A stretch of 64,000 nucleotides of DNA from Agelaius tricolor (taxonomy: Eukaryota; Chordata; Aves; Passeriformes; Icteridae): contig JALJCS010000028.1 of the NCBI GenBank assembly GCA_023055355.1, positions 6,510,418-6,574,417 of the forward strand, written 5' to 3'. This document shows positions 21,305-32,900 of this stretch, in pieces; within the stretch, counting starts at the first letter, position 1, and each line of letters opens with the position of its first letter. The notes under the pieces are model-generated. The model searched no databases and was not told the origin of the DNA. It saw nothing but the letters and a program-made list of their open reading frames with translations. A program made the position numbers and the translations under genes.

Positions 21305-22329
21305 AGACACAAGAATGTAAAACTGTGGTGGAAAGTCTGGAGGAGCAGCTCCATGCCTTGAGAAGTCCTGGCTGTTTGTACATCCCAACAATTCTGGGGA
21401 CCAAGGGAGTTTTCTGCCTGCTCTGAAGGTCCTTCCACTGCATTTCCAAAAATTTAATGACATTAAAGGCAATCTGTGCTGCTCCTCAGTGATTTTGTTC
21501 ACTTCTATTTGTGGAACCAGCCCTTCTTTTGTCAATAAGAATTTAATCCAGCAAAGGGCTGGGAGAGCACTGAGCAGCCAGGGATCCTCTGCACACAACT
21601 TTGCTGACCCTCTAACTCATCTTAGCAAATTTCTGTTGGGAAAAATAACACCTAATTTTAATTTCTGCATAAGAATCGCTTGCAAACAACATTTTTTGGG
21701 ACTGGGACCAGTTCAACCCCAAACTCCAGGTCCCAAGGGAATCTTCCTGCTCGTTGTTCTGCTGGGAGCAATTCCAGGCAGCTCTGCCAGGGCTGGATCC
21801 TCACTGGGAGCCAATATTTGGGTGCAGCAGCAGAGCAGGGCACTGTTTGTCTGTCTCCCAGTGCTATCCATCACTGTGTTTACCATATTTTTCCTTTTCT
21901 TTCCATAACTCCTGGCTTCACTCATGTCTGGGTGTTTTCTAACCAGCCTTGAGGTAATAAATCAAAGCTGTCAGCGTTGGAAGAAAATTAATGTGAGAAG
22001 TTGTTCCAAAGGCCACCAACCTTTTCCCTACTCCCTGCGAGCTGTGTTAATCCAGGATTCCTCAACAGCTTTCAAAGTTTTCCTATTTTCACAAAGTTTT
22101 GAAGCTCCAGATGCCTTTTTTTTCTTTTTTTTTTTCTTTTTTTTGAAGGGTGGCTTTGTACCCTCCAACAGCCCAAATTCCTGGAGTTTCTTCAGGTTTC
22201 AGAGAGAAATGAGGGTGCTCAGCACAGCTCCAGAGCTGACCCTGGGCTATCTCCAGCCAAGCCACAAGCAAAACCCAGACCCTGAGCTGGAACACGTCAG
22301 GGGCTGAAGCTGGGTTGAACTTTTACAGA
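21305..22329. other. Unique sequence, no gene seen
   Basis: Mixed composition with a poly(T) cluster at 22117-22143. Open frames overlap on both strands without recognisable content. Confidence 0.45.
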
Positions 22330-23050
22330 GGAAAAGGCCAAATAATTAGAAAGCAATCCTGCTCCTGTGCCCTGTAGTGATGACGCCGGCTGAATTATTC
22401 ATCGGGAGTTATTTATCCCAGGAATGCGGCTGGCATTTCTGCTGAATACATTTACTTGCAAGTTTTGATTTCTGGTTTCATTACTCACCCTGCTCCAACC
22501 CCAAGCTCCTCATTTCTGCAAGTCTCTTTTCCAAGGCTGGGAAAAGGAGCACTTGGGACACAACCTTCAGCTGATGCGATCCAGCAAAACGCCTCCCTGG
22601 GAACGGGCAGCCTGGCAGCTCCAGCATTTCCCTGGAACTCTGGAAAAAAAGCAATGTTCCTACCCCATTCAGCTGCAGATGAACTCTGCAACCCCAGGCA
22701 AATCACTTTGTTCCCCCCCTCACCTCTGGCTGCAGATTTATAAAACGGCCGGAGGATTTCACTGTAAGGTACTGTAAGGCCAGATATGTTAAATTGTTCG
22801 GTTACTATGGAAACTGGGAATGCTCCTAATGCAGATGGATGAGTGCAGGAGCAGGCGTACCTGACTGAAAAATCATGAGCAGTTGGGAACTTCATTAGGT
22901 AAAATCATGGTGTAATCAGAGGGATTGTGGGAGCCACCAAAAATTCCTTTTTTAGGAAGTGCCTGCTTATTAATTATTCAGTTTGGCTCTGGGCAGACGC
23001 TGAAGGTTTTCCCTCGAACATTTTCGAACTCTGATGTTGAATTGTTCTGT
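22330..23050. other. Repeat-free segment, candidate conserved non-coding element
   Basis: No repeat family recognised. It contains motifs of the type often seen in vertebrate enhancers, such as TGAATTATTCAT near 22392, GTTACTATGGAAAC near 22800 (RFX/X-box-like) and TTAATTATTCA near 22970. No exon is apparent. Constraint is a guess from sequence style and needs a cross-species alignment. Confidence 0.3.
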
Positions 23051-23592
23051 TGAAATTTCTTCTGAGATGTTTAGGTAGCAGCTAAAATTCTGCCCTCCCA
23101 AACAAAGATCATTAAAACCAGAAGAGCAATTGCAAAATCAGCCCAGAAGTCTGAGACATATTGAGAAAGAAGTTTAATTCCAAAACTAAAAACCTCATGA
23201 GCCACTTAAAGAGAAAGTACCAAGCAACTGCTGAAGGCAACTGTGGCAGCTTTCCCTCCACTGAGAGACTGCTGTTTTAATTAAATATCCACAAAACATT
23301 GCTGCTCCCTGCTTTTGGATCAGAATTCAGCTGTCAGCTGCCCAGCTGGACATCTAAAAGGTAGCTCAGAGTTTTTTTCCAAGCAAAAATGGAGCAAGGA
23401 CTTCAACACCCATGCCAGTGTGTGCCCTGCAGCAGGACCAGCAGAGAGAGGCCACTTGTTTCCTCTGCTAATATCCTAAATAAACACAGGATTTGCTTTC
23501 TTGTCCCTCAAAAATCTAAGCGGTGGGTTTGGTTTCCAAAAAGGTGTTCCAGATATGGAGGTTCCCTTCCTCTTTCAACACATCCAATTACA
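23051..23592. other. Unique sequence, no gene seen
   Basis: AT-rich, repeat-poor DNA leading into the ATT microsatellite. Nothing recognised. Confidence 0.4.
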
Positions 23593-23620
23593 ACATCATC
23601 ATCATCATAATAATCGTCAC

Positions 23621-23680
<60 letters not shown>

Positions 23681-23692
23681 TTTATTTATTGG
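23593..23692 (+). repeat. (ATC)n / (ATT)n / (ATTT)n compound microsatellite
   Basis: A short CATCATCATCAT run leads through ATAATAATCGTC into about 15 ATT units and then about seven ATTT units. Confidence 0.95.
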
Positions 23693-23934
23693 GGTTTTTT
23701 CTCCATCATGATGGGAGTCAATCCCCATTTAATTCCCCCACTGTGGCTGGAGCAAGGCAAACCCAGCCATGCCCCAGTGCCAGCAGCAGCCACAACAATG
23801 GGCAGGATTTTCCAGCTCCCTGTGTGATTTGATCTCTGTAAAAATCTCCCCTAACACCGACTGTAAATCATTCCCAACATTATTCTCCACCTGTCTGGGA
23901 GCAGAGTGCAAGCACTAAGACAACCTGAGGATCC

Positions 23935-24042
23935 CAGGCTCCTTTCAGCGCCCATCTCAAAATTTACAGACAGATGCACACTGCGTAAGTCTTCTGTCAA
24001 GATTTGAGAATTTTCTAAAAAATCCATTTCCCACAGTCCCCT
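23935..24042 (-). mobile_element. LTR fragment, 5' end (LTR family II)
   Basis: CAGATGCACACTGCGTAAGT, CTTCTGTCAAGATTTGAGAA and AAATCCATTTCCCACA match the last 100 bases of the minus-strand LTR ending at 51608. This is therefore the 5' tip of such an LTR on the minus strand. The rest of the LTR is missing. Confidence 0.7.
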
Positions 24043-24080
24043 GCCCACCCTGTCTGTGTTCTGCCAGTTGATGGGGGAGA

Positions 24081-24219
24081 TTTAAAAGTCACAGACACCA
24101 ATGGAAAGAATTGTCTTATTTTACTGTGAATATAAAGGCAACACAAAAATTTTAAAATCAAAGACACCAATGGACAGAATGGTTTCATTTTACTGTGAAT
24201 ATAAAGACAACACAAAAAT
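24081..24219. repeat. 70-bp tandem duplication, two copies
   Basis: A block starting TTTAAAAGTCACAGACACCA at 24081 recurs at 24151 as TTTAAAATCAAAGACACCAA. Both copies continue through a TTTTACTGTGAATATAAAG block to ACACAAAAA. Identity is roughly 85-90 percent by eye. The minus-strand frame repeats Leu-Cys-Cys-Leu-Tyr-Ile-His-Ser-Lys as a consequence. Confidence 0.9.
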
Positions 24220-24519
24220 AAAATGATACATCCAATAAAAACTGCTTGTTTGGCTTTAGCAACGAGCAAAAATCAGCAAGGTAATGAACCTAATGATTCT
24301 TATAGGAGAGAAAGGATAGGACTGAGAAAAATCCATCACCAATTGTTTAAATACTTTAAATACCACCATCCAGAGTCTGCAGTTTCACAGCAAGGACCTG
24401 GAGAACCCTTCCCAGCAACTGGGAAAATCCTAGACAGTTTCTCCACCTGTAGCTGAGGTTGCCAAATTGTCGCCAAATTCACCCCAAAATTGGCTCCAGC
24501 TTTTACAGGCCCAAATCAG

Positions 24520-24662
24520 CAGGTCAGGCCTGGCCTGGAGAGGAATTGCTGTGTCTGCCCCAAGTGGGAAAGCAGCAGCTCCCATTCCCCATGGAATTTA
24601 GAGTTCTACATGAAAGAGTTGCAGGATTACAAAGAGATGAAAAATAGAAAAGCTCAAGCCCC
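24520..24662 (-). mobile_element. LTR fragment (LTR family I)
   Basis: GGCCTGGAGAGGAATTGCTG, TGTCTGCCCCAAGTGGGAAA, GCAGCAGCTCCCATTCCC and GTTGCAGGATTACAAAGAGA align with 7325-7440 and with the complement of 46370-46490. Only the upstream LTR portion is present, with no TATA box or poly(A) signal. The open frame shared with the other copies is an LTR artefact. Confidence 0.7.
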
Positions 24663-25324
24663 AGGGCACCGTCCCAGCCCTCCTTTGCCATTGTCCCTGG
24701 GCCATCCCCACATCCTCAGCTGTGCCTCCCCCAGGCACCCCAGAGCACACCCCGGTGCCCTAAAGGCCTCTTCATTCTCTTGCAAAGCTTCAATGAGAGC
24801 AAATTCTCCAAATAAAAGCCAACATGAGCCCACAGGTTTGAAAACAGGCCCAGAACCATCTCCTGTTCTTTTTTTTTGGCCTGCAATTCCTCTTCATTTT
24901 GACTGAAACAGCATCTAATCCCTGCAGACACCCTCAAATATCTGTCTATACACATAAATATAAATATATAAATATTTTCCAATTCCAAGTAGCAGCTACT
25001 GAGGGAATATTTGCCTACCCAGACCAATAAACTAATCCTGAGTGCCAGGTGTGCCATAATAAATTTCTCTCTGCTCTGAGTGGTTTTGATATTCTTGCTG
25101 CTATCAAATAGCTCACACATCCTTAAAACAAAACCGATTTGTTCCAGAAAAATCACACTGCAGTTTTATTCTTAGCATAAAAAGCATTGTGTTCTTTATA
25201 TCTCTGACTTCCCCAGGCCACAAAAATAAAAATAAAAAAAAAAAGCCCATGGCTGGGAATGGCTGAGTTTTGCTAGAGCAGGTTCCAAAAGCAAGCAAAT
25301 CCCTGTCTCACACACACATACTTA
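24663..25324. other. Unique sequence, no gene seen
   Basis: Mixed then AT-rich DNA, with TATAAATATATAAATATTTTC near 24958-24978 and an A-rich patch near 25225-25242. Nothing recognised. Confidence 0.4.
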
Positions 25325-25800
25325 GCAGGATTGGGGGATTTATTTGTCCTAATCTAACCTGAATGCCTGTTTGTAATGTGAGTGAATATCTAAACAGATT
25401 ATTACATGTAACAGCAACAGCTTTCTCCAAAAATCACCGGGATTATTCAAAGCCTAGAAGGGAAGAAAGTAGAGAGGAGTGTTTGAGTAACGTGATCTGC
25501 CAAAACAGGACGGAAACTCTTTAACAGCACCTTGCCAGAAACAATGCAGGGCTGAGTCTGCTTTAAACAAGATGATTTTTCAGAATATTGTTACTGACTT
25601 TTTGTATAGTGTTAGCGAGGTTTGTGTACACTAATAAAAAATGAAAGCTGCTATTAAAAACAAATCAATGGGCTGGGCCTGGTTTTGATCACACCAGAGC
25701 TGGCCATTTGCATTGGTATTTGCAGCATCTGTTCCAATTAAGACTTGTTTTCTAGTTTAAAGATATTAGTGCAATCACTAGAGTTCTGTTGAGAACATGA
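25325..25800. other. Repeat-free segment, candidate conserved non-coding element
   Basis: AT-rich, low in CpG, free of recognised repeats. Motif-dense in the style of deeply conserved enhancers, for example CATTTGCATTGG (octamer/POU-like) near 25708, TTTAACAGCACC near 25520 and CCAATTAAGACTTG near 25734. It lacks an open frame of note. The call rests on appearance only. Confidence 0.3.
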
Positions 25801-26719
25801 ATGGAGCATTGTTCTGGCAGAATGCAGTTAAACAGACTCCACAGACTCTATTAAACAGCTTTGCTGCCCAATTAGAATGGGAAGGAGTCAGGCAGACAGG
25901 GCTGCACTGGGTACCCTCTGTTCCACATGGATTTTTATGGATTCATAGTCAATGAAAAGGGCTAACGTGGAACATGTGTGGGGAGAGCAGGGGCTGCAGG
26001 CTGGCTTGGGGCAGGGCTAGGGGAGCATCCAGCCCTTTATCTGCATTTAATGGGCACCAAATTTAATAATTGTGGCCACTGGGTGCAAAACAAGGCCCAG
26101 GGATGGCACTGTCTGCAGGAAGGGAAAATGGGTCTATGTGGGAGTGATGCATCAGGGGCAGGAACCACTCCAGAGGCTGAGTCTGAATCCCAAGAAATGA
26201 ATCCATCACCATCCCAAACCACCCAGTGCTCCAAAGATTATCCCAGTTAAGAAGTCAGAGCCGGGCGAGGGCAATGCCATGGGCACTGCCCACAACATTT
26301 TGGGTTCAACCTCCAACCCCACAGCTGCTTTCCCACCCACAGGAGGGCTCACCCACCCTGGTGTGCCAGCAGGGATTCCCTCAGGGATCCTGCGGATCAG
26401 AATTGCCCAAACCAGCAGGTTTGGGCAACTTTTGGGGGAAATATTCCCTGAATCCCTGCTGCAGCTTCCTAAAGTATTCCACACCCCAGCCTGCATCCCA
26501 GCCCAGCTGCCCTGACTCCAGCTAATTAGCTCTTGGAGCTTTGATGGATGGATTGATTCCGCAGTTAAACAGAGATAAATTAACTGTCTGTCCAAACAGA
26601 GTTTGAGGGAGGAGGGAATTCTGATTAGGAAGTTATTTCATGCAGTGCTGCTCTTCCTTCTCAGCCAGTGCTGAAAACCTCTCACTTCCCTTGAGAGGGG
26701 AAAGCTCATGGAGCCAACC
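25801..26719. other. Unique sequence, no gene seen
   Basis: Mixed composition. Open frames of up to 129 codons overlap in several frames and lack recognisable domains. Confidence 0.4.
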
Positions 26720-27138
26720 CAGACCTGCAGAGCTCCCCCAAAATTCTGCACACTCAGACCTGAAGAGCTCCCCCAAAATTCTGCACACTCAGACCTGCAG
26801 AGTTCCCCTGGAATTCAGCAAAATCAGTCCTGCAGAGCTCCCCAGGAATTTAACAAATTTAGTCCTCCAGAGACCCCCAGGAATTCAGCAAAATCAAACC
26901 TGCATAGGTCCCCCAAAATTCTGCACACTCAGACCTGCAGAGCTCCCTGGGAATTCAGCAAATTCAGTCCTCCAGAGACCCCCCCAAAAATTCAGCAAAA
27001 TCAGACCTTTAGAATTGCCCCAAAATTCTGCACACGCAGACCTGCAGAGCTCCCCAAAAATTCAGCATATTGGACCTTCAGAATTCCCCCAAAATTCAGC
27101 ACACCCAGAGCTGCAGAGCTGGCCAGGAATTCAGAATT
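26720..27138 (+). repeat. Minisatellite, unit about 35 bp, about 12 copies
   Basis: Units contain GACCTGCAGAGCTCCCCCAA followed by AATTCTGCACACTCA, with variants GGAATTCAGCAAAATCA and TCCTCCAGAGACCCCC. Two alternating subtypes (CTGCACACTCAGAC and CAGCAAAATCAG) are visible. Spurious frames of Ala-Glu-Leu-Pro repeats run through it. Confidence 0.95.
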
Positions 27139-27970
27139 TGCTCATCAAACCCACAGGGGACACCCTTGGCTTGGGCTGTGCATTGGTAAAACCCCTGATT
27201 CTGCATTGATCTCTGCAGGTTGAAGACCTCACCTCTGGAATTTAATTTCCCCACACTTCCAGGAGCATCTGAAATGTGTTTTGTTGTGAAACTCATCAAA
27301 ACACCCAAAATTCAGCAAAAAAAGTTTGATTTTCTCCGTACTCTAAAGGACTTTTATGTTAAAATGTTGCTTTTTTTTGTCCTGAAATGAGAAATACCCA
27401 AACATGTTTTTAAGAGGTGCAATTATAGAACCAATGAAAAAATCTTTAACAACTCTGATAAGGGCTTGGAGAAAGATGGGGTTTGTTAGAATTTAAGTAC
27501 CTTAACGTGCAAATAGTTTAAAAAAACAAATGCAGCCATCACCTAAATATGTTAAACAAACAGGCATCGAGCAAGATGGATTGGAGATCATTTCATGTAA
27601 ATATTAACTTTTAAAGCTTTCCAACTGACACAATTTAGGCAACAGAGAATGTCCCTTTACTTGCATCCTCGTACACTCAGCAGTCCTGGAAGGGAACCAG
27701 GAGGGGAAAAGAAACAAAAACAAGCAAATGCAAGGTGAAAAATAGAATTTAAGGTTTCTGCAGACATGGCCAAGGAAAGCTGGCACGGGGCTGGACTTCC
27801 CTGGATGCCTCACCTCCTCAGAAAGGCTCCAGCAATGTTGGCCAAGCCCTAAACTCTGCCAGCCCTGTTGTCTCTTCTCTCAAGTGTTAGAACACATGGC
27901 CCCAGAAAGCAGAGAAAAGTGCCTTGTTTCATGTGAAAAAAACCTTAAAAAGATTGACAAAACTCAACAG
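27139..27970. other. Unique sequence, partly candidate conserved element
   Basis: 27390-27620 is AT-rich, repeat-free and motif-dense (AACTCTGATAAGGGC, CTTAACGTGCAAATAG). It resembles conserved non-coding DNA, but this is unverified. The rest is unremarkable. Confidence 0.3.
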
Positions 27971-28378
27971 CTCCACGAGTTTTTCTCCCTTTTATTGCCC
28001 CAGCTCCACAAGGCTTTTTGTCCATCTTTTTCCCCCAATTCCACAAGACTTTTTGTCCATCTTTTTCCCCAATTCCACAAGGCTTTTTGTCCACCTTCTC
28101 CCCCAATTCCACAAGGCTTTTTGTCCATCTTTTCCCCCAACTCCACAAGGCTTTTTGTCCACCTTTTCCCCTAGTTCCATAAGGCTTTTTGTCCATCTTT
28201 TTCCCCCAGTTCCACAAGGCTTTTTGTCCATCTTTTTCCCCCAACTCCACAAGGCCTTTTGTCCATCTTTTCCCCCACCTCCACAAGGCTTTCCCCCTTC
28301 TTTTTCCCCAACTCCACAAGGGTTTTTATCCACTTTTTCCCCCACCTCCACAAGGCTTTTTGTCCATCTTTTCCCCCT
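27971..28378 (+). repeat. Minisatellite, unit about 35 bp, about 11-12 copies
   Basis: Units run CTCCACAAGGCTTTTTGTCC then ATCTTTTTCCCCCAA. Copies differ mainly in the T and C run lengths, so unit length varies between about 33 and 36 and frames shift along the array. Minus-strand frames of Asp-Gly-Gln-Lys-Ala-Leu-Trp repeats are artefacts. Confidence 0.95.
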
Positions 28379-28859
28379 CAAACCTTTCCTCCACCATCTC
28401 CCAGGACAAACCCCTGGCACTCAGTCACTGCTGTGATGTCTCTGCTCTGCAAATCACCCCCAGCTTTACTCTGCACTCTGAAGGGAGGACACTCAGAGGG
28501 ACCAAAATGCCCCCTAAAAAGAGAAAAAATGAGAAAAACAGGTAAAAATAAAGCAGAAAAGGGACTCTCACCCTCATAAAAATCGCATTTCTTTTTCTCT
28601 AGGTTTTTTTTTTTCAACTTTCAAGGACCTTAATGAGGCTTAGTCCCACCAAGGAGAACCAAGGATATGAGATTTTTTTCTTCTCTGTTGAAGAGGCTTT
28701 AGATACATTAAGACTAATTACTGCTTGTTTTATGCTCCAGTAGGATGAGAAATTCCCTTGAAGCTGGGATGGGAATTAATGCCAGTGGGCAAATTTTTAC
28801 TATGTGAGAAGAAAGGAGCAGGCAGCATCCAGTGGAGAGCTCTCTCCACACATTTTTTG
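28379..28859. other. Unique sequence, no gene seen
   Basis: Mixed composition with a T run at 28606-28615. Nothing recognised. Confidence 0.4.
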
Positions 28860-29015
28860 AGCAATCCCAAATGGGATGGTGACTCCAGCACTTCCCTGGG
28901 GAGGCTTTTCCAGTGTTTAACCACTCTTAAAGTGAGGATTTTTTTTCCTAAAATCCAACCTGAACCAAACTCAAGGCTGTTTTTCCTTGTCCCATCAGCC
29001 CCTTGGGGAGCACAG
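28860..29015 (-). mobile_element. CR1 LINE fragment
   Basis: Plus-strand ATGGTGACTCCAGCACTTCC, CTGGGGAGGCTTTTCCAGTG, TTTAACCACTCTTAAAGTGA, CCTAAAATCCAACCTGAACC and CTTGTCCCATCA are the reverse complement of the CR1 3' region upstream of the tail. Confidence 0.85.
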
Positions 29016-29099
29016 ACAGGGCTGAGCATCAGCCAGAGGGAATCACTTTCATTCCTAGGGAGCCTTGAAAGAGAGATTTTGGCTTTGCCAAGTATTTCC

Positions 29100-29560
29100 A
29101 AGGTCTGAATGCAAATTATTATTATTAATAGGATATTTTAGCCTGTCTGGGTAAACTGTGCAAACAGCAGCAACATTACCCAGGGCTTCTCAAGTTTGTG
29201 CACTTCAAGCAGATCACCTTTCTCTCTGTAAGCAAGGAACTCTGTCTTTAGATCACATTTAGCTTTTTTTTTTTTGGTCTTTCCAAAGCTGTTTAGCCTT
29301 TTGTTATAATTTTAACTGTTTATTTCTTTAACAGCTCATTATTTTCAGTGGGCTCCTGTGTCTCATTACACACAGTTCAGCTTTAAGGGGAAATGTGTCC
29401 TTTATACAGGTTTTATTCTGCCTAAAAACATAATCAGAAGTGTTTCCTCCTCTGATAGTCATCTCTGTAAAGACTGCTCTGGGCTTTATGTTGGATTCCT
29501 TTTGTAAGAAGTGTTTTACTTGCTTGAAGAGACCCAGAGAAAGTCACAAAATCCTTCAGA
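29100..29560. other. Repeat-free segment, candidate conserved non-coding element
   Basis: AT-rich unique DNA with CATTACCCAGGGCTT, TGTTTAGCCTTTTGTTATAA and AACAGCTCATTATTTTC motifs and no open frame. It looks constrained but is unverified. Confidence 0.3.
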
Positions 29561-31157
29561 AGACATCCTCAATCTCTTCTGATTGAAACTATGGGCAAGA
29601 ATTTTCAGTTAAGGCTGGTTTTGGGGGGGAAAAATAATTCTAATAATTCTTTTTTGCTTACATTACTGCTGTTATTTCTACAGGATAGAAGAACTCAGAT
29701 GAAAGGATGTGATTCCATCAGCTCCCTGACTGCAGGCGGGGGTAAGGCAGGGAATTTGGGCTGCCATGGAGCACCTTGGGCACTTCAAAAAAATCAGGAA
29801 AAAAGGGAGAGGATGCAAATAAAGCTGGGAGAGGGGATCCTGGCTTCTTCCTGATGCTCTGTTTGCTTTCTTCCAGGTGCCCAAAGATGTTTGTCCCACC
29901 TGCACGGCCCCTCCAGTGAGAGCAGCTCAGCTCCCAGCATGTCCCCTAGCCAAGAAGAGAATTCAAAATCCTTCTGCCCCATGAGGCAATGATCAAACCT
30001 CAGATTCCTTCATAAATAATTGGGATGAGACATCACTGAGGAGCAGCCCTGGGGTGAGGCCAGCACTGACCTAACAGGGGTGGGAGAGAGGATCCATTCA
30101 CAGGGAGGTTCAACCTCCATCCTCATCCTCTGGTGACCTCACAGTGCCCCAAACTGTCCAGGACTCTGCCACCTCCTCTGGTCTGGGTTAGGGACAGCCC
30201 TAAAGACCTCCACTAAAGCAGAGTGGGAGCATCTGACAAATTCCTGTCCTGTGTCACTGGTGTTTCTTTTCAGAAGAAAATCTCAAAATAAAATTCTGGG
30301 TTTCCTTCCGCTCACTGGGACAAAGCTCAGCACCTTGGGGTTTCACTCAGCTCGGGGTTTTGTTGGGGTAGGGCCTCACATTTGGGGTTTCTGAGCCAGA
30401 TGTGCACCAGCAGGTACCAAATAATCCGTGAACTCCTACGAAGCTGAGGGTTTGAGGGCTTGAGAGGACAAGATGCCTCTGCAGTGCTCTCACCTGCAGA
30501 AATCATGCTGAGTCAGAATTGGGGTTCCATTTATCAAGGCCCTTGGACTGAGTGAAAGGCTGGGTGATAATTCCAATTTCAGGGTATTCCCAAAATAAAA
30601 ATCCAGAATGTTTTTGGAGGGGAGGGTGGGATTTGCTTTGCAAAAGAACAGATTTGATTATTTAATGGGTGACAGCAACGCTCTCAGAAGGCACAGGATC
30701 TTCTCCACTCGTGTCTGTCCCCCAGCAGGGTCTCTGAGCATCCCCACACAGCAGAGGTGTCCTCAAAGTCACCGCCAGTGTCACACAGCATCATCAGGGA
30801 CAAGTCCCAAATCCTCTCCCTTCCCAAACAGCTCCCACAGACATGGGGTGCTTGGCACAGGCCCCAGCTCAGCCAAGACACTCCTGCAAAAGCAAACTGG
30901 TCAAAAAATAAAAGAAAAAACAGCCCTCAACGAATTTGGGATGCTGACTTTCAGCCCAAACAAATTACAGGGAGAAAGAGGGGCTGGGCAGGGCACGAAG
31001 GAGAAAAAGAAGCCAAGCTCTGGAACCACAGAGTTCCCCTCAATCCTCGGAGCGCGGCCAGCGCAGCATACGAAGGATTGCCCAGACAGTTCCAAAAATG
31101 ACACATCACCCTCTTCCTTTCCTGCCTCACTCGTGGCAAACCCACAGCAACAAGCTC
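29561..31157. other. Unique sequence, no gene seen
   Basis: Mixed composition. A 216-codon frame crosses 30608-31258 but runs into the poly(T) tract and shows no domain or signal I can name. Confidence 0.4.
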
Positions 31158-31199
31158 TTTTTTTTTTTTTTTTCTTTTTTTTCTTTTTTTTTTCTTTCC
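31158..31199 (+). repeat. Poly(T) tract
   Basis: T-rich stretch with single C interruptions. Homopolymer only. Confidence 0.95.
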
Positions 31200-31489
31200 T
31201 TGTAATGCCCCAGAACTGCCATGAAAGCAGCCGAAGGAGCCAAAGCAAGAGGAGCTGAGGTGCTCCAACATCGCAGCAGCGCCCCGTATTTAAACACCTC
31301 TGCTCCCAGACCTGATCCCAGCCAGACACAGCCCTTTGCCCAATGCCTTCTTTCAAAATACAAGCCCAGCAAAGGCTCTGACCTGTCAGCCCCGCTAAGC
31401 ATTAATTTATTTATTTTTTTGTTTTTAATCTCTGCCATACTCAGCCCCTCACAAAGGGGGTAAGTCTCTGCCTGGCGTTTTTTTGGAAG

Positions 31490-31800
31490 GAAAATGTGGC
31501 ATGCACCTATTTTGTTTCATTCCGTGCCAGGACCTATAAAGTTACTGTGGGCTGCAGCTCCTGCCAAGTTCTAAAGGTGACAGGGCAATGGGCACCCAAA
31601 GGACGCTTCTATCAATGCCCTTTTATTTCCCTCTCTTTCCCCTTCCACCAACCCTTTTTTTTTCTAATAGAATTACTCTTATCTGCAAGTGATTTAAACT
31701 CTAAGGTTTACAGAAGATTTAAAGAGTGCGAACACAGTTGGAATGTTTTAAACTAACAGTACAAGTTGCATTTTAAGAAAATAATTAACTCCCAGGGGAG
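31490..31800. other. Repeat-free segment, candidate conserved non-coding element
   Basis: Unique sequence with TATTTTGTTTCATTCCGTGC, ACTCTTATCTGCAAGTGATT (GATA/E-box-like) and GAAAATAATTAACTCC motifs. No recognised repeats or exon. The call is from appearance only. Confidence 0.3.
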
Positions 31801-32439
31801 GTGTGGTTCTTGGAGTAATGACAGATTCAAGGCTGGCTTTCCCTATATGGAGTTTCCAAATAATAAAATATCTTTGGTTCCCTACTGGTGTCAGATGAGA
31901 ACCTGTTAGTGTGCTAGTTGCTGGTGGACTGTCATGGGTTTGTCAGGGGTTTTTTTGGTGTTTTTGCTTTTTTTCAGTGGGCCCATTAGTGTTTTAAAGA
32001 CACAGTGCACAGTAGGTAACCTCCCGTGCAAAGCTGCAGCACAAAGCGTTGTAAATGCAGAGTTTGTGTGTTTACAGCCTTTCCCCATCCCTTCTTCTGG
32101 CTAAAAAAAAAAAAAAAATTAAAATACAATATTTTCTTCTTGTTTTGCAGCTTTATTGTGTCTGTTCTTGCTGGGGGCTTCTCACAGCCCAGTGTAAGTC
32201 CCAGTCTCCCCCCTGCCCACTGGGAGGGATGGCAGGGCACAGCCACCTGCCAGGGCACAAGAAGGGATGCAAACTCTCCTATTTTTAAAAGGTGAGTGCT
32301 CAGTGTTGGAGGAAAACATGCTACGAAGATCCAACAATGAATTCAATAATTCCTACTCAAAGCACTGCTCAGGTAATTCAGCAGAGCCTCAGACAGCAAA
32401 GATCCCTTGCAGGACTCTGCCAGCAGCTGAGATGTTGGG
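31801..32439. other. Unique sequence, no gene seen
   Basis: Contains an A15 run at 32104-32118. Nothing recognised. Confidence 0.4.
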
Positions 32440-32900
32440 CAGAACTTAAAATTGATTTTATTTTATCTCTTTTTGAACTGTGGTCACAATAATGGAAGGG
32501 AAATGCCTCTCAGGTTCCTAAAGCTTGGCACAAAAGCTTGGATAGAGAGGAGAATAATTTCACAAAAAGCAGAATGGTTGCAGGACAACAAGATTCTCTA
32601 TGACTTGTGCACAGATCCTAAAATGATGCACATATTCAGATTTTAGGAGTGACCTACAATATACACATGGTCCATGTCTTCTCTTTGTAAAGTGTGAGTA
32701 ACTTAATGGATAATTTACATGAGGTTCCCAACCTGAAATTTAAACCTGAAAATGAAACCATTTTCTGCGATGTGAGCTACATATCATCTCATCTGTACTC
32801 ATGTCATTTATTTTGCCCAAAGGAAAAAAAACAGAGAGTTTTATTCATTATTTCATAACATTTTGTTACCAAATTCATGAGACAACCTCAGCAGTGTGTG
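32440..32900. other. Repeat-free segment, candidate conserved non-coding element
   Basis: AT-rich unique sequence with GTCACAATAATGGAAG (SOX-like core), GATGTGAGCTACATATC and CATGTCATTTATTTTGCC motifs. One 64-codon open frame (32452-32646) is not recognisable. Confidence 0.3.

Noticed and set aside
24490..24906. Peptide beginning Arg-Pro-Gly-Leu-Glu-Arg-Asn-Cys-Cys that recurs on the minus strand near 46297-46497, suggesting a conserved protein
   Set aside because: Both come from the same LTR family. The frame is broken in the third copy at 7.3 kb, and the true LTR orientation, set by TATA box and poly(A) signal, is opposite to this frame.
26720..28378. Regularly spaced repeats that might suggest a CRISPR-like array
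   Set aside because: Units are contiguous with no unique spacers, and the window is clearly vertebrate nuclear DNA.
27924..28436. 170-codon open frame with Phe-Val-His-Leu-Phe-Pro repeats
   Set aside because: A shadow of the 35-bp minisatellite at 27.97-28.38 kb.
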